NCBI GenBank assembly: GCA_029567325.1
Contig: JAKQLF010000155.1
Location: forward strand, 110,696 to 174,695
DNA from: Bacteroidota bacterium
GTDB lineage: Bacteria; Bacteroidota; Bacteroidia; Chitinophagales; Saprospiraceae
Direction of reading: 5' to 3'
Length of the DNA stretch: 64,000 bases
Of the stretch, positions 56,417 to 64,000 are shown piece after piece (positions within the stretch are counted from its first letter, which is position 1; every line of letters begins with the position of its first letter). Both the position numbers and the translations under genes were made by a program. Under the pieces are notes generated by a model. The model worked only from the letters and a program-made list of their open reading frames with translations. It made no database searches and was not told where the DNA came from.

Positions 56417-57816
56417 GGAAGCTTATTTACTTTTCTACCTATTTCAAAACCAAAATTGACACCCACTTCACTATCCATTCTGAAATGGACACCGAGTGGT
56501 ACTCTTGACCAAGCATTTTCTTGAGCCATGGCAGCAAAACTTGGAAAGTTTCTTGGTTCTCCAGAAAATTCGGTTCTACCTATATGACATTTATCTGCCA
56601 TACTGTAATTGTATCCAAATAAACTAGCCAATGCTTCAGCAGCAGCACCGCCCATTGTGGAATGACCAGAAGGATAAGCCGGGAATGAAGGTGTGTTGTT
56701 TTCTTCATTTGTCAAGGGATTGTACAAAGATGTTTTCCAATTGGGGTCAATGACTCTTTGGATATATGAAACTGGTCTTTCCAAGTTGTAGTGATACTTT
56801 GATGCCCAACATGCAATTGCAGCATCATTGAGCGCCATACCAACTTTTGCTGCCATCACGATTGCATCCTCGAGATTGCTGTTTTCAAGCTCAAGCACTT
56901 GAATTCCAATTGCCATCCATCTTGGTCCAGGGCTAAATGTCAAGTTTAACAAATCATCGCTCCAGTATTCTCCTATCCATTCTTTTTCATAGGAAAGGGT
57001 AGGTGTATTTTGTGCATACACTTCAAGTGCTTGAGAATAAAACTCGGACTGAGGGCTTTCAGAAAAAGGAATAGGTGGAATGCAAATCTTTTCTGCTTGA
57101 GACTTGAGTGTAAATGCTCTGGCTCTACCCCATACACCACCCATAGGTTTTCCAGGTCCTGGAGTTGTTGGAATCCAATTCCCGTCCTTTTTATAATGGT
57201 CTACCCAATTGTACCCTTGAAATGGATCTAGATAATGCTCATGACCTATATTATCTGATTTTGCCCAAATCCAAATTAATTCTGCGACTTGTTCTCCTCT
57301 TTCTTTTGATCTTGTTATGATGTCCTGAGAAACACCAGCACTGTTTTCTTGAAGGATTTTATCATAAGTTTGCTCAATGTTACTTAATTGATTAGATGTT
57401 GCTTGTGAGAAAAATAAGGGCATAAGATAATTGTATGATTCATTCACAACCAACGGCCAATTATACTCCAATTCTGGATCAGCTTCAGGTATCGAAAGGC
57501 CATCTATGTGACCACTCAATGATTGATATTCAGGCATACCTGCAACGCAAGCTTCATAAGCAGCTATGCCAAGATATGCTAAACCGCGGGGGGCAGGGCC
57601 AGGTCTGTAACCTGCAGAATATCTTTCTACCTGCAGAAAAGTTTCATTCCATTCTTTGATAACTTCATGATTGAAGTCACCTACTTCTTTTGGGTTGTGT
57701 GCAGAGTCTTTAGCACAGCCTGAAATGTATATACCAGCAAATATCAGCGATAAATACATTAAGTATTTTTTTAATGCTTTGTTGGGTTTTGCAATTGCAA
57801 TTTTTGAAATGTTCAT
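56404..57816 (-). CDS. Vanadium-dependent haloperoxidase / PAP2-like lipoprotein
   Basis: This 470-residue protein has a probable lipoprotein signal (YLSLIFAGIYISGC, Cys34). The vanadate/phosphate site of the chloroperoxidase-PAP2 superfamily is complete: K and R in CWASKYHYNLERPVSYI, P382-S383-G384-H385-S386 in FPAYPSGHSTMGG, and R..H in SRVPLGVHFRMDSEVG. These exported proteins oxidise halides with peroxide or act as acid phosphatases; sequence alone does not decide. A near-consensus AATCTTTG -7 box lies about 26 bp upstream of the ATG (57842-57849). It heads an operon with overlapping MORN-type and DoxX genes. Confidence 0.9.
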   Translation of the reverse strand: MNISKIAIAKPNKALKKYLMYLSLIFAGIYISGCAKDSAHNPKEVGDFNHEVIKEWNETFLQVERYSAGYRPGPAPRGLAYLGIAAYEACVAGMPEYQSLSGHIDGLSIPEADPELEYNWPLVVNESYNYLMPLFFSQATSNQLSNIEQTYDKILQENSAGVSQDIITRSKERGEQVAELIWIWAKSDNIGHEHYLDPFQGYNWVDHYKKDGNWIPTTPGPGKPMGGVWGRARAFTLKSQAEKICIPPIPFSESPQSEFYSQALEVYAQNTPTLSYEKEWIGEYWSDDLLNLTFSPGPRWMAIGIQVLELENSNLEDAIVMAAKVGMALNDAAIACWASKYHYNLERPVSYIQRVIDPNWKTSLYNPLTNEENNTPSFPAYPSGHSTMGGAAAEALASLFGYNYSMADKCHIGRTEFSGEPRNFPSFAAMAQENAWSRVPLGVHFRMDSEVGVNFGFEIGRKVNKLPWKK

Positions 57817-58267
57817 GATGTAGTTTTGTTGTTGATGGATGCAAAGATTGGCAATAAGTACCTCTATAGCTCAAAGAATAGATTAAAAAACTATTAAAAA
57901 GCATATTTTGCCTATTCAAGCAATTCTATGCTGAAGTACAGAATGGTGCGAATTCAAATTATGCTGATATTTGAAATACTCAAGGGACTCCTGATTTGGA
58001 GGTAAAAGCGCTCAGCTTTCAGTGGCCAGTTTTCAGATTTGCAGAAGTCACGAATTGCTTTCAGATTTAAAACGGTCAGCAATCAAATCTCAGCAATCAG
58101 CAAATTTGAAAATGAAATCACTTTGTACAATATAATAAAGAAGGATGTCATCGTGACCAGTGGTAGGGATATTTACAGCATGGGACCTGATAACCAATAA
58201 TGATAGCTGATAACTGACCGCTGATAACTGAAAACTCATGTTTTCACTTTGCTAATGAATTTATAAT
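57817..58267. repeat. Intergenic region with degenerate CTGATAACTGA-type repeats
   Basis: A 451-bp gap. Imperfect copies occur at 58011-58036 (CTCAGCTTTCAGTGGCCAG), 58073-58105 (GGTCAGCAATC, CAGCAATCAGC) and 58201-58238 (GATAGCTGATAACTGACCG, CTGATAACTGAAAACTCA). CTGACCGCTGATA is shared with the repeats at 52541. The end nearest the haloperoxidase gene holds its -7 box. No gene was seen. Confidence 0.6.
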
Positions 58268-59044
58268 TTAATTTGTTTTTTGCAATTCCAATTTCTGATC
58301 ATCTTTTTTCCACTTAATGAGTAGAATAATCCATAGAATTAAGGAAACAATTAAAATAATTAATTTCGACAAACCAGAAAATGCATCATTGAAAAAAGGA
58401 TTGTACATAAATATGTTTACAATCAAATGGAAACAGGAACAGGCTAAAATAGAGTTGGTTAATTCTGCTACTTTCCCAATACCCCAACTACCCATAATCA
58501 ATGTTCCTAAAAAAAACAAATTGTCCATGATCGTTGCCTCTGTTAGAAAACTAAGATGCCAAGCATACCAAATAAAGCCAATAAGTAAAAATTTAATTCC
58601 TTGTTTTAAAAATTTAAATTCCTCTTGTAAGTAACCTCTCCAACCATATTCTTCCATGATGCAGTATATGAAACTACCAACTGCCGCAATCATTCCATAT
58701 AAATGAATGTTGATTTCGTACTTATTCTTAACCCCAATTACAATTAATAAAACAGATGGAATAATAGCCATTAATATGCTTTTAACTTTAGAGGTTCCAA
58801 AAAATGAAATATCAATGGACCTTTGTTTCTTAAGCAAATACAAGCCTAATATTCCTGCTAGGAATATACCGCTTCCTTCAAGAATCCCCTGAGTCACTAA
58901 ATAGCTCCATTTAGAATTTTCTTCCAATATTTCATTTAGATGAAAAATATTGAATCTAAAAATATTAGAAACACCAAAAGCAATTACTAAAAAAATAATT
59001 AATCTGATGATATTGATTTTATTATTTGTGCTTAATTTATCCAT
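58268..59044 (-). CDS. CPBP-family intramembrane protease
   Basis: This 258-residue protein has about seven hydrophobic segments. The CPBP (Abi/Rce1-like) motifs are present: EEYGWRGYLQEEF (motif 1, EExxxR), FIWYAWHLSF (motif 2 with His) and CSCFHLIVN (motif 3 with His), which form the membrane-embedded metal-independent or glutamate protease site. Bacterial members act in prenyl-protein-like processing, bacteriocin self-immunity or signalling. No bacteriocin gene is adjacent, so the substrate is unknown. It stands alone. Confidence 0.9.
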   Translation of the reverse strand: MDKLSTNNKINIIRLIIFLVIAFGVSNIFRFNIFHLNEILEENSKWSYLVTQGILEGSGIFLAGILGLYLLKKQRSIDISFFGTSKVKSILMAIIPSVLLIVIGVKNKYEINIHLYGMIAAVGSFIYCIMEEYGWRGYLQEEFKFLKQGIKFLLIGFIWYAWHLSFLTEATIMDNLFFLGTLIMGSWGIGKVAELTNSILACSCFHLIVNIFMYNPFFNDAFSGLSKLIILIVSLILWIILLIKWKKDDQKLELQKTN

Positions 59045-59180
59045 ATTTGATTTTCACTTAAAGTTTGTTTTGGAAAAACCTGACCGATTGTAAACTTGCA
59101 TGATGAAAGGATCGTTTTTGTCTTCCATCTGCCATCGAGAAATGCGTAAAACGAAGATAAACTTTAAAACAAATAAGTCA

Positions 59181-60569
59181 TCATTTAATGATTTGCTTTT
59201 GTATTAAACCATAATGAGCACCAATAGAATCTATCCGAGAAAAATCATTCTTCATCGCCCCTTTAAAGAAAACATTCAAAATATCAATAGTAGCATGTTG
59301 CGTTTTTTTAGTGACATTCCCAAAATTGAGAAATTTACCTGCAATAGCACGAGTAGGTAAAGCCAGAAAAAATGGAACATCAGTAAAACTATAATGATCA
59401 GCTTCAATAATTTCGTATCTAAAACCTCCACCAAATTGCTTGAATAACTTTTGATTTCCATTTTCATACCTCATATAACGGATACTGTCACCTTTTTTAC
59501 TTTCAAGCAATAAGAATGGACGAGGGCCGTAAGATTCTGGAAGTTCACCATACAAAGTACCATCAAGATTTGCAGCAGCTTTCAGTCGAGGGTCATGCGC
59601 CATGGCAGCTCCAGCTGTAGCTCCGCCCAAAGAATGGCCTGTGATCATTATGCGATTCGTATCTAATTTGGACAAAAAATCATCTGCTGATTCATTTTGA
59701 TGGATAATTTTATTTATGACATACTGTATATCAGCGATTCTAGTGTTCAAACGATTTTCCATAAAATTGGTAAGGTCTGGATCATTACTGGAGTGCACTT
59801 CGATGGGTGTCACCACCTCTCCGTTTGCAAGTTGTGTGATCATCGCCTCATAAGGATGATCCATTGCTAAAACAACAAATCCATGACTGACAAGGCCACT
59901 TACAATACCTGTATAAAAAGCACGTGCTGCCTCATTTCCAGTAAGAAATATTATGACTGGCCATTGTTTTTGTGCGGAAGATATTTGTGCATTTAGCATT
60001 CCATGAGTCTCAACTTGATCAAAATGGTCAAAAATAAAACGTGGCAGAATTCCAATTTTATTTGGCAGATTATGTAAACCATCTATATATTTTGAATGAT
60101 TGCCTATTGCATCTGCCGGCCTTGGATACCAAGCTTGCACCACAACATTTCTATAGTCACTTGGATTTGTAGTTAATTGCTCATGCCGATTGCTGTCAAT
60201 CCATCGGAAAATCTTTGTTCCAACTCTGTATTGACCCAAAGGTTTTGGCAATTTAGGAACGGGAAGAAAAATGGACCAAGGAACTATCGAGCATAAAATC
60301 AAAAATATTATTGAAAATTGGATGGATTTCTTTTGAATTTTATCTTGTCGATTTTTTAAGAAAAATGCTGTAATCATCAACAAGCATAACAACAAATAAC
60401 TTGGTAAGAATTGCCAATAATATCCTTCCATCAAAAGCTGAGCAAGGGCTAATAATATTGCAAAACCAGCAAGCGGTTTAATGATACCAGCAATTCGATT
60501 TGGAATAAGGATGAAACTCGAAGCTATGGTGACTATTCCTAAATAACATATGATGTTTACGGTGCTCAT
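59181..60569 (-). CDS. Membrane-anchored alpha/beta hydrolase (PAF-acetylhydrolase-like)
   Basis: This is a 462-residue protein. Four hydrophobic segments occupy the first ~115 residues (for example FAILLALAQLLMEGY, FSIIFLILCSIVPWSIFL). The hydrolase domain follows: WPVIIFLTGNEAARAFYTGI, HGFVVLAMDHPYEAM, the nucleophile S313 in ITGHSLGGATAGAAM, an acidic residue in NLDGTLYG, and His in EADHYSFTDVP. This is the layout of isoform-II PAF acetylhydrolase/dienelactone-hydrolase-like proteins, with the active site probably outside the membrane. The substrate is unknown. It is not in an evident operon. Confidence 0.85.
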   Translation of the reverse strand: MSTVNIICYLGIVTIASSFILIPNRIAGIIKPLAGFAILLALAQLLMEGYYWQFLPSYLLLCLLMITAFFLKNRQDKIQKKSIQFSIIFLILCSIVPWSIFLPVPKLPKPLGQYRVGTKIFRWIDSNRHEQLTTNPSDYRNVVVQAWYPRPADAIGNHSKYIDGLHNLPNKIGILPRFIFDHFDQVETHGMLNAQISSAQKQWPVIIFLTGNEAARAFYTGIVSGLVSHGFVVLAMDHPYEAMITQLANGEVVTPIEVHSSNDPDLTNFMENRLNTRIADIQYVINKIIHQNESADDFLSKLDTNRIMITGHSLGGATAGAAMAHDPRLKAAANLDGTLYGELPESYGPRPFLLLESKKGDSIRYMRYENGNQKLFKQFGGGFRYEIIEADHYSFTDVPFFLALPTRAIAGKFLNFGNVTKKTQHATIDILNVFFKGAMKNDFSRIDSIGAHYGLIQKQIIK

Positions 60570-60681
60570 CTTGAAAGAATCGGGTTAATTTTGGAATATA
60601 TAGCTTTATATTTGTCAGGTTTTGGGAACAAAAGCAGACAAATATAAGTTTTCATCTCTTTTGTGAAATATATTTTTAAAG

Positions 60682-61020
60682 TCAAATAGATGCATTCCTA
60701 AACTTACTTTTTACATTAAATCTATAGTAATTAGTTTGAGTACCGATATGATAACTGATAGAATATCCATAAACAATTGTGTCTCTATTGTATAAGATGT
60801 CTAGTCGGTGCCAAGAAAGAAAACTTTCTTTAAACCATATATCACCTTTTACTTCCCAAGCACCTACATCTGGAGAACCTATGTTTTGATGTGTACTAAT
60901 TCTTTCTTGCCCAAGTTGGATTTTATCCCAAGTAGATGGATAATTGTAAAAATTAAAAATCACAATTATGGCAATTATTATAGGGAGGAATATATATTTT
61001 AACTTTAAGAATCGGTACAT
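60682..61020 (-). CDS. Small membrane-anchored protein of unknown function
   Basis: This 112-residue protein has one N-terminal membrane segment (YIFLPIIIAIIVIFNFY). The rest has no recognised family (GSPDVGAWEVKGDIWFKESF, YSISYHIGTQTNYYRF). A gene is supported by a clean start, a hydrophobic anchor and soluble tail, and normal codon use. It stands alone. Confidence 0.6.
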   Translation of the reverse strand: MYRFLKLKYIFLPIIIAIIVIFNFYNYPSTWDKIQLGQERISTHQNIGSPDVGAWEVKGDIWFKESFLSWHRLDILYNRDTIVYGYSISYHIGTQTNYYRFNVKSKFRNASI

Positions 61021-61245
61021 TTTTTATGTTTTACTTATTCCTTCCAATTCTGCAATCGATCAATGTATAGATAACTTTCTACAAACTTTCTATGTTCCAA
61101 ACTGGTCATTTTTTCTAATAAAGTCAATGCGAAAATATAATTGGCTAAGTTGCCATTGGATGAAAGAAATTTACCGCCTTTGTACAAAAGTGTTGACAAA
61201 AACTAAAGATCTATCAGCCAGTTGGGACTTATCGATTTTTAATCT

Positions 61246-62764
<1,519 letters not shown>

Positions 62765-64000
62765 TTAGAACAAATTTTCTGGGTTGCTAGCAACTATACT
62801 TCTTACCTTGCCAACTGAACCACTTGATGGATTAGTAAGGGGGTTACCCAAGCCGCCTACTCCACCATCTCCTCCACAACCGCCTCCAGAGCCTCCTGAT
62901 GTTGAAGAAGTATTTGAACCTGCCGCATTAATTCCTGCCGAACCAAAACTAGTATTTACTGTGCCCGTCGAATTAGTTGGTGATACAAACAGTACGATTC
63001 CACCACCACCACCACCTCCTGCAACTCTATGGAGTGTGCCAGATATAAAATTCCCATTACCTCCATTACCTCCGTTTGCGTTTATTGTGCCGGCATTAGT
63101 TACACTCGTTTTTGAGAGCAAAACTATTAGTCCACCTGCGCCGCCACCTGCCCCAACAAAGTTTTCCAGCATATCTCCAGGTAATGCATTTCCTCCGTTA
63201 GCAGAAATTGTCCCACTAATAGTAATAGTCCCATTAGCATAAATAGCAAACGAACCCCCACCAGAACCTCCTTCAGTAGTAGAAGATGCAGTAGTAGCTA
63301 TTGAACCGGCAGCCCCACCGAATTCAGGTATATTAATAAAAGAAGTAAATTTTGCTTCGAACGCTGCTTTTGAATTATTGGTACCAGGTCCTGCTGCACT
63401 GTAAGCAACCCCTTTCTCGGGAAATAAAGCATTAGTTGGGCTACCAAGAACTTGAATGTTGCCCATAATATTTACATTCCCATTACATTTTAGTTTAATT
63501 CCCGATGGAACCGTAAACGTAACACCACTAGAAACCGTGATGCTTGAAAATTGAAAATTAAATGAAGATGGAGGATTCGTAGCCCAATTGGTATTGGAAG
63601 AAATATTTAATGCACCGCCAGAACCATCTCCATAAACTGCCCCCCCTCCAGCAGGACCAGTAGCACCGGTAGCTCCGGGAGTTCCAGTAACCCCAGTAGC
63701 CCCTGTAGCCCCAGTTGGACCAAGTAAACCTATTGAACCTGTTGGTCCGGTAGAACCAGTAGCTCCAGTTGGACCAGGATTACCAATTGGCCCCATAGCT
63801 CCAGTTGGGCCAAGTAAGCCCATTGAACCGGTAGCCCCAGTAGCTCCAGTTGGACCAGGATTACCCATTAGTCCTGTAGCTCCAGTTGGACCAAGTAAGC
63901 CCATTGAACCTGTAGCGCCAGTAGCTCCGGTTGGACCAGGATTACCCATTAGACCTGTAGCTCCAGTTGGACCCAGTAAGCCTATCGAACCTGTGGCTCC
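62765..64000 (-). CDS. Collagen-like protein with glycine-rich C-terminal domain (5' end outside window)
   Basis: The frame is open to the right edge, so only the last ~412 residues are visible. The visible part starts within Gly-X-Y triplets ([19 protein letters not shown]), built from 27- or 30-residue units coded by 81/90-bp tandem repeats. A ~290-residue domain follows with a beta-helix-like start ([33 protein letters not shown]) and long poly-Gly clusters ([40 protein letters not shown]), as in polyglycine sandwich tail-fibre tips and some bacterial surface proteins. No sorting tail is visible (ends SNPENLF). Confidence 0.85.
   Translation of the reverse strand, partial: GATGSIGLLGPTGATGLMGNPGPTGATGATGSMGLLGPTGATGLMGNPGPTGATGATGSMGLLGPTGAMGPIGNPGPTGATGSTGPTGSIGLLGPTGATGATGVTGTPGATGATGPAGGGAVYGDGSGGALNISSNTNWATNPPSSFNFQFSSITVSSGVTFTVPSGIKLKCNGNVNIMGNIQVLGSPTNALFPEKGVAYSAAGPGTNNSKAAFEAKFTSFINIPEFGGAAGSIATTASSTTEGGSGGGSFAIYANGTITISGTISANGGNALPGDMLENFVGAGGGAGGLIVLLSKTSVTNAGTINANGGNGGNGNFISGTLHRVAGGGGGGGIVLFVSPTNSTGTVNTSFGSAGINAAGSNTSSTSGGSGGGCGGDGGVGGLGNPLTNPSSGSVGKVRSIVASNPENLF
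63712..64000 (-). repeat. 81/90-bp tandem repeats in collagen-like gene
   Basis: The landmark CAAGTAAGCCCATTGAAC (or one- to two-base variants) recurs near 63721, 63811, 63892 and 63973: spacings 90, 81 and 81 bp. Each unit encodes 27 or 30 residues (9 or 10 Gly-X-Y triplets). The array continues beyond the window. Confidence 0.85.

Noticed and set aside
62784..63242. 152-residue proline-rich plus-strand frame
   Set aside because: It is the reverse reading of poly-Gly codons in the right-edge collagen-like gene; no start context or domain.
62765..64000. Prophage tail-fibre gene
   Set aside because: The poly-Gly tip resembles tail fibres, but no phage structural, lysis or integration gene is nearby and another collagen-like exported gene is adjacent.

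Overview
The window reads as a chromosomal segment of an AT-rich member of the Bacteroidota, possibly a Saprospiraceae-like lineage (that family assignment is a guess). Four things point there: a 1101-residue SecA of the long Bacteroidota type; a 64-residue bS21; two proteins with type IX secretion (T9SS) C-terminal sorting domains; and repeated promoter -7 boxes of the form TAnnTTTG, with almost no Shine-Dalgarno-like sequences before start codons. No tRNA, rRNA, CRISPR array, insertion sequence or integrase was recognised.

Layout. 1-13.1 kb is mostly housekeeping: the end of a glycosyltransferase, a Tat-exported TIM-barrel isomerase, purD, secA, rpsU, dnaB, a double-thioredoxin-fold exported protein, gcvT and a HEAT/cyclophilin lipoprotein. 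13.5-18.8 kb has a glycine-zipper stress protein, a large secreted GH54-type arabinofuranosidase with lamin-tail and repeat modules, and an unknown exported protein.

18.8-43.2 kb is an accessory surface-protein region. On the minus strand lie a three-gene operon (small T9SS cargo, collagen-like protein, outer-membrane barrel) and four large exported proteins: a FISUMP lipoprotein, a fibronectin-III-like protein, a 1380-residue repeat protein and a protein of about 2130 residues. Between them, on the plus strand, is a signalling operon of two tandem TPR-histidine kinases and one NarL/LuxR-type regulator. A near-palindromic element built on TATGA-(A/T)T-TCATA occurs upstream of three of these surface-protein units. 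In each case its centre lies 60-61 bp from the proposed -7 box, so it is a candidate operator for that regulator. This is the best lead in the window for an undescribed system.

43.3-61 kb is mixed. It holds a class A2 beta-lactamase, a pyruvate-kinase-like protein, a run of small stress or unknown-function proteins (DUF1801 twice, DJ-1/PfpI, DUF4345), exported hydrolases, a BNR-type lipoprotein, a HAD phosphatase, a LamG/T9SS protein, an OmpR-type two-component pair, and an overlapping operon of vanadium haloperoxidase-like, MORN-type and DoxX proteins. A CPBP protease and a membrane-anchored alpha/beta hydrolase follow. Intergenic gaps here carry palindromic repeats and degenerate CTGATAACTGA-type repeats.

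61.2-64 kb carries two more collagen-like genes of a different, uncharged Gly-Pro-Thr/Gly-Ala-Thr type. One has an IPTL-CTERM-like tail and the other runs off the right edge.
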